DNA from: a virus
Strand: one strand, 5' to 3'
Virus record (IMG/VR): IMGVR_UViG_3300025120_012119
Location: 1-57,230 of that record
Length of the DNA: 57,230 nt
A program made the translations under genes and the position numbers. Each line of letters opens with the position of its first letter. Position 1 is the stretch's first letter. Below are positions 26,828 through 36,649 of this stretch, piece by piece. The notes below the pieces were generated by a model that had not been told where the DNA came from, did not search any database, and saw nothing but the letters and a program-made list of their open reading frames with translations.

Positions 26828-28963
26828 ATGCCTTTAATTAATTTCCAGACAGATTTAAAATCCTTGTCTTGGGGAAGAGATGAACGTGGTGGGGGTGACA
26901 GCAATCAACCTTATATTACTACTGATATTCCCGATGGACTAAGTAATGATGACCTCCCAGTAAGATCAGGTCCTGATTTTATAATTAGGGGTGGGTTAAA
27001 ATCTGTATCTAATGCATTAGATGATGTAGCTAGATTAGGGAAATACATGATAGATGGAGCTTCAGGAGTAAAATTTCTAGCAAAACAAAATTTATTATCA
27101 AGGACATCAGTTAAAACACCAGCATCTTATGGTTTAGGATATGCTGGGGGTGGAATAGATTCTTATTTTTTTGATCCTTCAGATGAAGGGTTAAAAATAA
27201 CAGGAGGAGGTAATATAAATCAAGGAGTTTATACTCCTGTAAGTACTTTAGCAGCTGCTTTAGGCAATGGATTAGGATTTCACCCTAATCTTTTTGGTAT
27301 AGATCCATTTTCACCTATAAGTGGAGTTGTAGAAGGATCATTATTTGGTGGAAATTTAGGAATAAATACATACACAGCTGCTACTAAAGCATTTAATGAA
27401 GAATCTGCTGGAAATAGGTTAGTAATTGTTAATAAGAGAGCAAAAGAACAAGGTACAAGTAATGATCAAAATATTTTTTCTTACAGTGGAGGTCCAGGAG
27501 CTGTTTTAGGGATAGGTAGAACAGATATTAAATTTGCAGATCAAAGAACAGGGGCTGCAAATGCAAAAGGAGCAGGTATTTTAAATAAAGCATACCAAGT
27601 AGGTTACCAAGGTTATCAAGCAGATGCAGCTGATGGTTTAGAAAACTTAGGATTAACTCCTTTAAGTATTAATTCATTAAAAGCTACAGATAAATTTCTT
27701 GCAGCTTTAGGTTTAAATCAATCTTCTCCTATAGGAAAAGTAATGCTTCAAAATTCAATGGGTGGAGATTATATTTCAGCTGTTGGACAACCATCATATG
27801 CAGGTTCAGGTGGGGCACGATTAATTCAAACTAGCAATAACGCAGTATTTTCTTATGATTATGATACTAGTGATGAATTATTAACTGATCCTAAAGTTTT
27901 ATATAATGGTGATTTGGTAGGTATTGGTGGTTTTAGATCTCTCACATACAATTTAAACCAATTACAAAATAAAGAAAATGTAAGTAAAGGAGATCCAATT
28001 CTTTATCCACAAGATTTTAGAAAAGAATTATACACAGGTCCAAATGAAGGTAGTGCTGCAGCTAAAAATGCAGATGGAACAGGAGGCAATCAAAGCTCAA
28101 CAATGTTGTCTTTATCACCAGATTATCAAGTTAAAAACATGGATAGAAGACTCAACATGGGTCAACCAGGAAGAAGTAATACAGATGAAGGAAATAAAAA
28201 CGTTTGGGATTATGGTATAGCAGCAAATGAATTAACAGCATTAGATAAAATTACTGCTCAACCCATGTATACAAGTGCAGGACCGAATACTGATTTAGCT
28301 ATAAACGATTTAGTTAAATTTAGAATAGCTGCAATTAATAATGATGGTGCTAATAGAGAAGCAGTTTATATGCATTTTAGAGCTCATATTGACTCTTTTA
28401 GTGATTCATATACATCTACTTGGAATAATGTTAATTATGTAGGTAGAGGTGACACTTTATATAATTATGGAGGATTTGGTAGAACTGTAAATTTAGGGTT
28501 TACTTGCTTTGCTCAATCAAAAGCAGAGTTAATTCCAATGCATAAAAAATTAAATTATTTAGCATCTACTTTAGCTCCTGATTATACTCAAGCTGGGTTT
28601 ATGAGAGGTAATTTAGTAAGATTAACAATAGGGGGCTATTTATATGAACAACCAGGATTTATAACTAGTTTAACTTATGATGTTCCTCAAGAAGCACCTT
28701 GGGAGATAGCTATAAATGCTGAAGGTGGGGTTGATTCATCAGTTAAAGAACTTCCACATATGGTTAAAGTAAGCGGGTTTTCGTTCACTCCTATTCATAC
28801 ATTCCTACCACAAAAACCAAATAATGCTAATAACCCAGATTCTAGATTTATAGCATTAGCAAATGCTCCTAATTCAAGAGGTAATTATGCTACAGCTTAT
28901 AGAGAATATCTAGCAACAGGTGATGGAGATAATAATCAAGTTAATAACATTCCAGGGGAGTAA
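26828..28963 (+). CDS. Baseplate / tail-tube junction protein candidate
   Basis: A 711-residue protein. The N-terminal two thirds are Gly/Ser/Asn-rich without a recognised domain. The C-terminal region (~residues 500-660) contains a conserved-looking block, FRAHIDSFSDSYTSTWNNVN followed by YVGRGDTLYNYGGFGRTVNL and LNYLASTLAPDY, typical of tube-like domains in baseplate initiator or tube-cap proteins of contractile phages. Its place between the tape measure and a LysM/gpX-like gene supports a role at the tail-baseplate junction. Whether it equals T4 gp48 or gp54 cannot be decided here. Confidence 0.5.
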   Translation: MPLINFQTDLKSLSWGRDERGGGDSNQPYITTDIPDGLSNDDLPVRSGPDFIIRGGLKSVSNALDDVARLGKYMIDGASGVKFLAKQNLLSRTSVKTPASYGLGYAGGGIDSYFFDPSDEGLKITGGGNINQGVYTPVSTLAAALGNGLGFHPNLFGIDPFSPISGVVEGSLFGGNLGINTYTAATKAFNEESAGNRLVIVNKRAKEQGTSNDQNIFSYSGGPGAVLGIGRTDIKFADQRTGAANAKGAGILNKAYQVGYQGYQADAADGLENLGLTPLSINSLKATDKFLAALGLNQSSPIGKVMLQNSMGGDYISAVGQPSYAGSGGARLIQTSNNAVFSYDYDTSDELLTDPKVLYNGDLVGIGGFRSLTYNLNQLQNKENVSKGDPILYPQDFRKELYTGPNEGSAAAKNADGTGGNQSSTMLSLSPDYQVKNMDRRLNMGQPGRSNTDEGNKNVWDYGIAANELTALDKITAQPMYTSAGPNTDLAINDLVKFRIAAINNDGANREAVYMHFRAHIDSFSDSYTSTWNNVNYVGRGDTLYNYGGFGRTVNLGFTCFAQSKAELIPMHKKLNYLASTLAPDYTQAGFMRGNLVRLTIGGYLYEQPGFITSLTYDVPQEAPWEIAINAEGGVDSSVKELPHMVKVSGFSFTPIHTFLPQKPNNANNPDSRFIALANAPNSRGNYATAYREYLATGDGDNNQVNNIPGE

Positions 28964-28966
28964 AGA

Positions 28967-29287
28967 ATGAATAGATACGCTAACATAGAAAAATTAAGAA
29001 ATGAAAATGAGTATGTAGGAACTCTTGGTACTCAATATTATAAAGATGTTACTTATCCTGAAGTATTACCTAATGAAAATGATATTTGGGTTGAAACAGA
29101 ATTTGGTGATAGGTTAGATTTATTAGCAAATCAATTTTATCAAGATGTTACATTATATTGGATAATAGCAATAGCAAACCCTAACATAGTAAATATGGGT
29201 TCTTTATTTTTAACAGAAGGATCACAAATTAGAATACCAGTTAATATACAACAAATAGTAGACAGTTATAATTTATTAAATCAATAA
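28967..29287 (+). CDS. Baseplate protein with LysM-like fold (gp53 / gpX-like)
   Basis: A 106-residue protein whose second half, TEFGDRLDLLANQFYQDVTLYWIIAIANPNIVN followed by SLFLTEGSQIRIPVN, when read in short pieces (FGDRLDLLANQFY, YWIIAIANPN, EGSQIRIP), has the pattern of tail protein X and T4 gp53 LysM-type modules that clip baseplate wedge or hub parts together. It starts 3 nt after the preceding gene and ends 5 nt before the next one, inside the baseplate operon. No export signal is present, as expected for an assembly component. Confidence 0.65.
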   Translation: MNRYANIEKLRNENEYVGTLGTQYYKDVTYPEVLPNENDIWVETEFGDRLDLLANQFYQDVTLYWIIAIANPNIVNMGSLFLTEGSQIRIPVNIQQIVDSYNLLNQ

Positions 29288-29292
29288 TCCAA

Positions 29293-32223
29293 ATGAATTT
29301 TTTAGGATTACCATTTAACCCAGATGTAAAATTACAAATAGAAACAAGGCAAAAAGCTTTGGGTCAATATAATAATATTGATGAAAAATATCTTAAATCT
29401 TATACTAATAAAACCCCATTTGTAAGACTAGCAAGTTCAGTAAATGTAACTGATAAAGGTACTGATGGAGCTGCCTTAAATGTTTCAGTTTATCAAAAAT
29501 TAATAAATCAAGGTTTAACAGCAGAACAAATATCAGATGATAAGTTAGCGAGAAATTTTATATTACAAGGTGGTGTAGTATCATCAACAGGGGAAGATAG
29601 TTATTCAGGGTTACAAAAAGGTTTAAATGATGTTAAATCACCCTTTAATGGGGCTTATGGTTGGGGTGGTATATCAGAAAGAGGATATGTTCCCATGCCT
29701 GGTATTACTAATGCAGATATTACATTTTATAATAACGGTGCTTTAAGCAAAACAACAATTAATATTAAATGTTTTTCAAAAGCCCAATTTCAATTATTAG
29801 ATGTTTTATATCTAAGACCAGGCTATACTTTATTATTAGAATTTGGGTGGAGTCAATATTTAAATAATAATGATGAGCTAGTGTCAATGGATCAATTCTA
29901 TTCAGGTCCTTTAAGTTCCTTACTTAAGGGAGATATTAGTCAGTATGATTTATATACAAAAATAGATGAAGAAAAAACTAAACATAAGTACAACTATGAT
30001 GCTGTATTTGGTAAAATAACAAAATTTAATTGGCAATTTAACCCTGATGGAAGTTACGATTGTCAAGTTAATTTAACATCAGTAGGGGATGTTATTGAGT
30101 CTTTAAAAATGAATATAGCAAACCCTAATAAAGATACAACTAGTGAAGGTGAAGAAACAGAAGATGAAAATCCAAACCCACCACTAATTGCTAATAAATT
30201 TAAATCATTGTTAAACACAGAATTAGTTAACATATATGATCTAGCATCACAAGGAGTTGTAGATGGGAAACCAACACTTTTAGATTATGGTGTAGATTCT
30301 TTATATGATCCTTCAGGAAATATAAAAACACCACTATATCCAAATGCCTTATTAGCCATACCTGTAGAAGCAACAGATGAAAAAAATAACTTAACTCCTC
30401 AAGTTTATATGAAATATGGGGCATTAATGGCTTATATTCAATCTAAATTATTACTTTATAATAAAAAAACTAAAACACCAATTGTTAGTTTTGATATGAA
30501 TCTTGATGATCTTACTAAAGATGAAAATGTTATACTAACATTCCCAGGACAGTTTTCAGGTAACCCTAAAGTGTGTTTAATACCTTATACTAATTGTGCT
30601 GAACCTTTAATATCAATCCCATCAACAGATTTAAATGAATTATTAAATAAAGTTTCATATCCTTACCAAAGCGAGAATCCATATTTAGGAACACTAGCTA
30701 ATATAATGGTTAATACTGAGTATATAGAATCAACCTTTACATCCCAACCCCAAGATGATGAAGGTGATATTTATTTATTAGATTTTCTTAAGTCTCTAAA
30801 TAAGGGTATAATTGAAGCTTTAGGGGGTGTTAATAAATTTGATTGTAAATTATCTCAAGATGGTTTAAAAATTCAATTTATAGAAGAAATACCACAAAGA
30901 TTTTCAAACCCTCCAGCAAATACAGAATTTACAAGATTTAATGTATTTGGAGTAAAACCCGGTGTAGATGGTAGTTTTATTAGAAACATAAACTTAACAG
31001 CAGATTTGTCTAATGATTTTGCTACTATGATTTCAATAGGGGCTCAAGCAAATTCAAATCAAATATCAGCAAATGCAACTTCTTTTTCAAATTATAGTGC
31101 TGGGTTAAAAGATAGAATTATTGAAGAAAAAATCTCATCAGTTTCAAATGAAGAAACAGGAGGTAAAGAAACAACTTCCCAAGAAAAAGCTGTAGAAAAT
31201 TTTTATTATAATATTTACAATGAATCAGATGAAAATGTTCGTTTATTTTCAAATGTGTATAATAATTTAAAATTTATTGATGAAAATGTTTCAGCATTAA
31301 CATCACATAATCAAACCCATGCTAAATTATTATTAGGAATATTAACAGATGCTACAGCAGCAGAAGCAGCACAATTAGATGCACCCTTCTTTTTACCCTT
31401 TAATTTAAAATTAGAAATGGATGGAATATCAGGAATTAAATTATATCAAAAGTTTTTAATTACTAATGATATTTTACCACCATCTTATCAAGATGACAAT
31501 GTAGATTTACAAGTAACAGGAGTAAACCATAGTATTGATTCTAATGCTTGGATAACTAAATTAGATACATTATCAATCCCTAAGAATACTAGTAAGGGCG
31601 CAGTAAAAAGACCTACAGAACAAAAATCATTAAAAACAACTCAAAACTATGTTAGCGGTACTTCAAAACCACTGCCACCTAAATCAATAGTTGACCCACC
31701 AGAATCCTTAAATCCCGAAGCAATTGAAAGGTTTGATGCAATGCAAAAAGCATATAATGCTGTATTCCAAAGAGATGGTGCTGTTAGTGGTATGTGTGCT
31801 CAATGGACATATAACTTAGCAAGAGCATATTCTAAATTTTTAGCTAATGAACAAGCTGATATAGGAAGTAAATTAGCAGCTGGAGGTAATGCTAACCAAA
31901 ATAACGAATTCTTTAATAATTTAACTAAATTAGGGTATAATCAAACAAAAACAACAGGTATATCACGTAAAGAATGTATAGATACAGTAGCTAATACAAC
32001 TTGGGGTTATGGTGATGTAGTAGTTTACTATGCTAATGATAAACCATCATCTGGAAGTAATTCACATTATGTATATGGGCATGCTCAAATTTACGTAGGT
32101 AATATAAACACCTCAGGATGGTCAACCTCAACACAAACTAATTACAACACTGATATGGTGTATAAACAAAGAAAAAGTGATAATTGGGATATTTTAATAT
32201 TTAGAGCCCCAGAAACAGCATAA
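29293..32223 (+). CDS. Baseplate hub-like protein with C-terminal CHAP/NlpC-type lysin domain
   Basis: A 976-residue protein. The first ~770 residues look like a hub or tail structural protein (ADITFYNNGALSKTTINIKC, then LLDVLYLRPGYTLLLEFGWS). A Pro/Lys/Ser linker (~residues 770-815) leads to a C-terminal ~150-residue domain with C835 in GMCAQWTYNLARAY and H930 in YVYGHAQIYVG, preceded by WGYGDVVVYY. This Cys...GD...H arrangement is that of CHAP/NlpC-P60 peptidoglycan hydrolases. A cell-puncturing hub with a built-in wall hydrolase is functionally analogous to T4 gp27-gp5. The domain split is read by eye; catalytic assignment is moderately sure. Confidence 0.7.
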   Translation: MNFLGLPFNPDVKLQIETRQKALGQYNNIDEKYLKSYTNKTPFVRLASSVNVTDKGTDGAALNVSVYQKLINQGLTAEQISDDKLARNFILQGGVVSSTGEDSYSGLQKGLNDVKSPFNGAYGWGGISERGYVPMPGITNADITFYNNGALSKTTINIKCFSKAQFQLLDVLYLRPGYTLLLEFGWSQYLNNNDELVSMDQFYSGPLSSLLKGDISQYDLYTKIDEEKTKHKYNYDAVFGKITKFNWQFNPDGSYDCQVNLTSVGDVIESLKMNIANPNKDTTSEGEETEDENPNPPLIANKFKSLLNTELVNIYDLASQGVVDGKPTLLDYGVDSLYDPSGNIKTPLYPNALLAIPVEATDEKNNLTPQVYMKYGALMAYIQSKLLLYNKKTKTPIVSFDMNLDDLTKDENVILTFPGQFSGNPKVCLIPYTNCAEPLISIPSTDLNELLNKVSYPYQSENPYLGTLANIMVNTEYIESTFTSQPQDDEGDIYLLDFLKSLNKGIIEALGGVNKFDCKLSQDGLKIQFIEEIPQRFSNPPANTEFTRFNVFGVKPGVDGSFIRNINLTADLSNDFATMISIGAQANSNQISANATSFSNYSAGLKDRIIEEKISSVSNEETGGKETTSQEKAVENFYYNIYNESDENVRLFSNVYNNLKFIDENVSALTSHNQTHAKLLLGILTDATAAEAAQLDAPFFLPFNLKLEMDGISGIKLYQKFLITNDILPPSYQDDNVDLQVTGVNHSIDSNAWITKLDTLSIPKNTSKGAVKRPTEQKSLKTTQNYVSGTSKPLPPKSIVDPPESLNPEAIERFDAMQKAYNAVFQRDGAVSGMCAQWTYNLARAYSKFLANEQADIGSKLAAGGNANQNNEFFNNLTKLGYNQTKTTGISRKECIDTVANTTWGYGDVVVYYANDKPSSGSNSHYVYGHAQIYVGNINTSGWSTSTQTNYNTDMVYKQRKSDNWDILIFRAPETA

Positions 32224-32224
32224 G

Positions 32225-32878
32225 ATGTATATACCAAAGAATAGAATATTAACTAATCAATACACTAGCGATAATAAGCTAATGATTAAAGAAACTCAAG
32301 AGTTTTATAGGGGATTTTACTATAAACAATTTGATGGAAAGTATTTTTCAGGTAAAACACCAAATAATCCACCTAATGTTGAATTAGTAGAAGTAGAAGA
32401 CACAGCAACAACATTTGAACCAGATGCTCTTCAAAGTCAAATAGCATATGGAGATTTTCCAACTATATTTAATAGTTTAGATACTCCAGGATATGATGAA
32501 GGTATGGTAGTAGATTATGCTAAACTTCAAAAAATTAATTTAGATCAATCAACAAGATTATTATTACCTAACCAATCATACCCAACCCCAACTATAGATG
32601 ATTATGAGTTAGGGGTATTTACTAGATATTTTTGTGTAAAAGTTAATCAACCAATTTATTTAGAATTAAATAAAAAAACATACGATAAATTAAAAAAGAA
32701 AGATGCTGAGTATTTATGGCAACCCTATAAATGTTTTAAAATTCAATGGACTATAACAGGTAATGAAGAAGAAGTGAGAAAAACAAATAACAATATAATT
32801 CTTATTCAAGAAAGAAAAAACGGAAAAATAGGTTTAGCTAGTTTTTTAAAATTTAATTTTACAAAATTTTACTTATAA
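32225..32878 (+). CDS. Hypothetical baseplate-region protein
   Basis: A 217-residue protein starting 1 nt after the hub gene stop, so translationally coupled to it. Recognisable pieces are YIPKNRILTNQYTSDNKLMI near the start, QEFYRGFYYKQFDGKYFSG, and a basic C-terminus. Aromatic residues in the FYRGFYYK segment are typical of baseplate-adjacent proteins of marine T4-like phages, but no family can be named. It is the last gene before the replication block, and a TTTG/TATATT promoter follows its stop. Confidence 0.5.
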   Translation: MYIPKNRILTNQYTSDNKLMIKETQEFYRGFYYKQFDGKYFSGKTPNNPPNVELVEVEDTATTFEPDALQSQIAYGDFPTIFNSLDTPGYDEGMVVDYAKLQKINLDQSTRLLLPNQSYPTPTIDDYELGVFTRYFCVKVNQPIYLELNKKTYDKLKKKDAEYLWQPYKCFKIQWTITGNEEEVRKTNNNIILIQERKNGKIGLASFLKFNFTKFYL

Positions 32879-32908
32879 TTTGGTTTAATTAATTTAGTTT
32901 CTTATATT
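32879..32908 (+). promoter_or_regulatory. Candidate early/middle promoter (TTTG-N20-TATATT)
   Basis: TTTG at 32879-32882 and TATATT at 32903-32908 are 20 nt apart, upstream of the polymerase gene. The arrangement resembles Bacteroidota -33/-7 promoters. Confidence 0.55.
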
Positions 32909-32925
32909 AATCCAAAATAAAAGTT

Positions 32926-34185
32926 ATGTTTTGGTTAGTTGAGTCTAAAGAGCAATTAAAGACGTTTTATCAAAGTAGTTATAAAGAGGCATTTGTAGAG
33001 ATTATTCCATATAATAATAGAATTCATCCTACAAAAAACGAAGTATGTGCCATTTATATTCGTCCGTTATTAGCGACTAAGGGATATATTATCCCCATAT
33101 CACATGGAGAAACATTAACTGTTGATATAAACAACGTTAAACACGTATTAAACAAATATAATAAACTATATGTACGTGATAAAAAGGAATTTTTACATTA
33201 TTTTCCACTAAAAACTCTTTATGACATAACACTAAACTCTCATACGTATATACAACAATGGACACAAACCCACTCCTACTTTTATAGTAAAATGGAGGAG
33301 AAAAAAGATGTAAATAAAATAATACCAATTGTTAAACACTATGAGTATTGTGAAAATTTATATAATGAATTAAAAGATAAAATAAATATACCAATCAATG
33401 AATTTAACAACACAAAAACTACAGTGGTATTCAACGCCTTGGAGCGAAGTGGAATACGAATTAATAGAGAAGAATTTGAATCGCACTTTCACGCTATCGA
33501 TGGAGACATCACCTACACGCAATACAACTTTAAAACCCTTACAGGAAGACCAAGCAATAAATTTAAAGGAGTAAATTATGCCGCGCTTAACAAAGACAAC
33601 GGGAGCAGAAACTCTTTTATCCCTCGTAATAACACTTTTATTGAGTTTGACATTGGGGCTTATCATCCTACTCTTTTGGCTAAGTTGGTCGATTATGATT
33701 TTGGTGGTAAAGACATTCACATGGCCTTTGCGGAAATGTATGGAGTTGATTACAAAAAAGCAAAAGAATTAACATTTAAACAACTATACGGAGGAGTATT
33801 TGATCAATATAAAGATCTGGAATTTTTTAAAAAAGTTCAAGTATATACTGATGAGTTGTGGGCTCATTTTCAAAATGAAGGCTACATTGAATGTCCTATT
33901 TCTAAGCATATTTTCTTTAGAGATGAATTAGAAGATATGAAACCCCAAAAACTATTAAATTATCTACTACAAAACTTGGAGACATCATATAACGTCTGTA
34001 TATTATGGGAGATATTAAAATTGCTAAAAAACACGCAAACAAAGTTAGTACTTTATACTTACGATTCGTTTTTGTTTGATTTTGATAGTAATGAAAAAGA
34101 AATTTTAAATAAAATAGAAGAAGTATTTAATAAAAAGAAGTTACAAATAAAAACTAATTATGGAGACACTTACAATTTCAAATAA
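32926..34185 (+). CDS. Short family-A DNA polymerase
   Basis: A 419-residue protein with the polymerase A landmarks: TGRPS at 206-210, motif A FIEFDIGAYHPTLL with D242, DIHMAFAEMYGVD, motif B KKAKELTFKQLYGG (~277-290), and motif C LYTYDSFLFDF with D380. In motif C the usual HDE reads YDS. The N-terminal ~130 residues resemble a collapsed 3'-5' exonuclease domain (EVCAIYIRPLLA, GYIIPISHGE, FPLKTLYDI) but lack the acidic metal ligands. It heads the replication block and overlaps the next gene by 26 nt. T4-like phages normally use a family-B polymerase; a second polymerase outside the window cannot be excluded. Confidence 0.8.
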   Translation: MFWLVESKEQLKTFYQSSYKEAFVEIIPYNNRIHPTKNEVCAIYIRPLLATKGYIIPISHGETLTVDINNVKHVLNKYNKLYVRDKKEFLHYFPLKTLYDITLNSHTYIQQWTQTHSYFYSKMEEKKDVNKIIPIVKHYEYCENLYNELKDKINIPINEFNNTKTTVVFNALERSGIRINREEFESHFHAIDGDITYTQYNFKTLTGRPSNKFKGVNYAALNKDNGSRNSFIPRNNTFIEFDIGAYHPTLLAKLVDYDFGGKDIHMAFAEMYGVDYKKAKELTFKQLYGGVFDQYKDLEFFKKVQVYTDELWAHFQNEGYIECPISKHIFFRDELEDMKPQKLLNYLLQNLETSYNVCILWEILKLLKNTQTKLVLYTYDSFLFDFDSNEKEILNKIEEVFNKKKLQIKTNYGDTYNFK

Positions 34186-34633
34186 ATATGCTAATATGTA
34201 TACTGTAGACGACTTTCAGGAGTTGAATAACTTAAATTTTACAGATTTGAATAACAAATTATTTTGTACTTTTACAACACTTGAAGGGTTAGATGAATTA
34301 CTAGAACGTATATCTACAACTTATTCAATTCTATATAAAAAAATATTTGTATTGCATATAAAAAGCAATGACGAATATGTTTGTACCTACAATATAGAGC
34401 AAGGTAATACTGAAGGCTTACCAGCAAATACAATTATGGTACATCGTAAAAAAGATACTAATACATTATACACAATTAATGCTTTAAATGAATTAATTAA
34501 AAAGTTAAATGGGGGAGTAGTTGATACTAAATTTCCTATTGATTGGCAACATTATAGGAATACAGTTCTCCTAACTCAACATGATGAGTTAAAGCAACTA
34601 AAAACAAAAATATTCAAGATTATTGAACTATAG
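34160..34633 (+). CDS. Hypothetical protein in replication operon
   Basis: A 157-residue protein beginning inside the last 26 nt of the polymerase gene in another frame. It is acidic/basic mixed with a helical C-terminus (TVLLTQHDELKQLKTKIFKI) and a central NTIMVHRKKDTNTLYTINAL segment. No motif of a clamp, clamp loader or primase is visible. The overlap implies translational coupling to the polymerase, so a replisome accessory role is possible, but no function can be named. Confidence 0.6.
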   Translation: METLTISNKYANMYTVDDFQELNNLNFTDLNNKLFCTFTTLEGLDELLERISTTYSILYKKIFVLHIKSNDEYVCTYNIEQGNTEGLPANTIMVHRKKDTNTLYTINALNELIKKLNGGVVDTKFPIDWQHYRNTVLLTQHDELKQLKTKIFKIIEL

Positions 34634-34663
34634 TTTGGTAGTTTGGATAGCAGTTCGTATATT
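34634..34663 (+). promoter_or_regulatory. Candidate early/middle promoter (TTTG-N20-TATATT)
   Basis: TTTG at 34634-34637 and TATATT at 34658-34663, with a second TAGTTTGGAT copy at 34639-34648 inside the spacer. It lies just after a stop codon and upstream of the SSB gene. Confidence 0.6.
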
Positions 34664-34695
34664 AATATAGTTATTAAATAAAAAAGTTATAAAAC

Positions 34696-35529
34696 ATGGA
34701 TTTAAATGCAATTAAACAACGCCTTAATGATTTTCAGAAACAGGCGCAAAACAACACAGGTGGTCAATCTAAACAATTATTTTGGAAACCTTCAGTAGGT
34801 AAACAAGTCGTAAGAGTTGTTCCTAACAAATACAACAAAAAATTCCCTTTTACAGAAATGAAATTTTATTACGGAATTGGTAGTAAAAGAGTAATGGCTT
34901 CACCATCTAATTGGGGAGAAAAAGATCCAATTATGGATTTTGCAAAACAACTACGTCAAACAAATGATAGAGAAAATTGGAGATTAGCTAAAAAGTTAGA
35001 TCCTAAAACTCGTATATTTGCACCAGTTGTAGTAAGAGGACAAGAAGCTGAAGGTGTTAAGCTATGGCAATTTGGTAAAGAAGTTTATCAAGAATTTTTA
35101 AATATGGCGGCTGATGAAGAAATTGGTGATTACACTGATATTGTAGGAGGTAGAGATATTAAATTATCTACTGTAGGACCTGAAGTAACAGGAACACCTT
35201 ATAATAAAACATCTATTGGACCATCTTTAAAAACATCAACATTATCTGATGATGAAAAAGTTGTTGAAACATTGCTAAATGATCAAGCTGACCCAATGAA
35301 AGTATTTAAACCACTTTCTTATGATGATATGAAAGCTTCATTACAAGAATTTATTTCACCAGAAGGTGGGGATGAAGAAGGTTCAATTTCATCAGAACCA
35401 GCTGTACCATTTGATAGTGATAAAACATCAAACTATTCATTAGATACATCAGCATCTAAAAAATCAAAAGGACAACAATTTGATGATTTATTTTCTGATG
35501 ATAAGAAATCTGACGATTTACCATTTTAA
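34696..35529 (+). CDS. 32: Single-stranded DNA-binding protein (gp32-like)
   Basis: A 277-residue protein with gp32-type organisation: a basic N-terminus for cooperative binding (MDLNAIKQRLNDFQKQAQ), a core with KQLFWKPSVGKQVVRVVPNK and PFTEMKFYYGIGSKRVMASP, and an acidic C-terminal tail ending in DDLFSDDKKSDDLPF. Like several marine relatives it lacks the Cys/His zinc ligands of T4 gp32. It has its own promoter-like element upstream and is followed 12 nt later by the UvsX-like gene, the expected recombination partner. Confidence 0.88.
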   Translation: MDLNAIKQRLNDFQKQAQNNTGGQSKQLFWKPSVGKQVVRVVPNKYNKKFPFTEMKFYYGIGSKRVMASPSNWGEKDPIMDFAKQLRQTNDRENWRLAKKLDPKTRIFAPVVVRGQEAEGVKLWQFGKEVYQEFLNMAADEEIGDYTDIVGGRDIKLSTVGPEVTGTPYNKTSIGPSLKTSTLSDDEKVVETLLNDQADPMKVFKPLSYDDMKASLQEFISPEGGDEEGSISSEPAVPFDSDKTSNYSLDTSASKKSKGQQFDDLFSDDKKSDDLPF

Positions 35530-35541
35530 TAAATAAAATAC

Positions 35542-36618
35542 ATGGCGAGAAAGAAAAAATCACTATCGGAGGCAGTCTCCTCAGAAATTAAAGCAAATTT
35601 TAATTTAGAAAGTTTTAAATCTAAAAAAGGACTAACATCAAAAGCTAAATTTAAAGAACAAGAATGGATTCCACTTTCTGAAGCATACCAAGAGATTACA
35701 TCAGTTCCAGGTATTCCTATGGGACATATTGTTTTACTTAGAGGTCATTCAGATACAGGTAAAACAACAGCTCTTTTAGAAGCAGCTGTGTCAGCTCAAA
35801 AACGTAAAGTTCTTCCTGTATTCATTATCACAGAAATGAAATGGAATTGGGAGCATGCTATCCAAATGGGATTAGAAGTAGATGAAGTTGTTGATGAAGA
35901 TACTGGTGAAGTTTTAGATTATACAGGTAATTTTGTTTATGTAGATAGAGAAACTATTAATTCTATTGAAGATGTTTCTGGTTTTATTTTAGATTTAATT
36001 GATGAGCAAAAGAAAGGTAATTTACCTTATGATTTATTATTCTTATGGGATTCAATTGGCTCAGTACCTTGTGAAATGTCACTTAAATCAAATAAAAATA
36101 ATAATGAATGGAATGCAGGTGCAATGTCTACTCAATTTGGTAATAGTGTAAATCAACGTATAGTATTATCACGTAAAGAATCATCACCTTATACTAACAC
36201 ATTAGTTGCTATTAATAAAGTGTGGACATTAAAAGCAGAATCACCAATGGGTAAACCAAAATTAATGAATAAAGGTGGTTATGCTATGTGGTTTGATTCT
36301 ACATTTGTAGTTACATTCGGTAATGTTATGTCAGCTGGAACTTCTAAAATTAAGGCTATTAAAGATGGTAAACAAGTTGAATTTGCTAAAAGAGTAAATC
36401 TTCAAGTTGATAAAAACCACATTAATGGTGTTACTACTAGAGGTAAAATTGTTATGACACCCCATGGTTTTATACTTGACAATGATAAATCATTAAAAGA
36501 GTATAAAGAAGAAATGAAAGACGAATGGAAAAAAATATTAGGTGGGGGTGATTTTGTAATTGCTGAAGAAGATCAAGCTTATACTGATATAACTTCTCAT
36601 ACAGACGAGCCACAATAA
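35542..36618 (+). CDS. uvsX: UvsX/RecA-like recombinase
   Basis: A 358-residue RecA-fold ATPase. Walker A is GHSDTGKTT at residues 68-76, a Walker B-like DLLFLWDSIGSVP follows around 163-175, and a later VNQRIVLSRKESSPYTNTLV matches the core. A helical basic N-terminus fits the UvsX oligomerisation segment. It lies directly behind the gp32-like SSB gene, as expected for the strand-exchange machinery that primes T4-type recombination-dependent replication. Length is close to T4 UvsX (391). Confidence 0.88.
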   Translation: MARKKKSLSEAVSSEIKANFNLESFKSKKGLTSKAKFKEQEWIPLSEAYQEITSVPGIPMGHIVLLRGHSDTGKTTALLEAAVSAQKRKVLPVFIITEMKWNWEHAIQMGLEVDEVVDEDTGEVLDYTGNFVYVDRETINSIEDVSGFILDLIDEQKKGNLPYDLLFLWDSIGSVPCEMSLKSNKNNNEWNAGAMSTQFGNSVNQRIVLSRKESSPYTNTLVAINKVWTLKAESPMGKPKLMNKGGYAMWFDSTFVVTFGNVMSAGTSKIKAIKDGKQVEFAKRVNLQVDKNHINGVTTRGKIVMTPHGFILDNDKSLKEYKEEMKDEWKKILGGGDFVIAEEDQAYTDITSHTDEPQ

Positions 36619-36620
36619 AC

Positions 36621-36649
36621 TTTGATACCCGGAATATCTTTCGTATATT
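36621..36649 (+). promoter_or_regulatory. Candidate promoter (TTTG-N19-TATATT) overlapped by an inverted repeat
   Basis: TTTG at 36621-36624 and TATATT at 36644-36649, 19 nt apart, upstream of the 5' nuclease gene. The downstream element lies within the right arm of a 12-bp inverted repeat. Confidence 0.45.

Noticed and set aside
33137-33720. Antisense ORFs over the polymerase gene
   Set aside because: They overlap a gene with clear polymerase motifs and have no promoter, leader or family feature.
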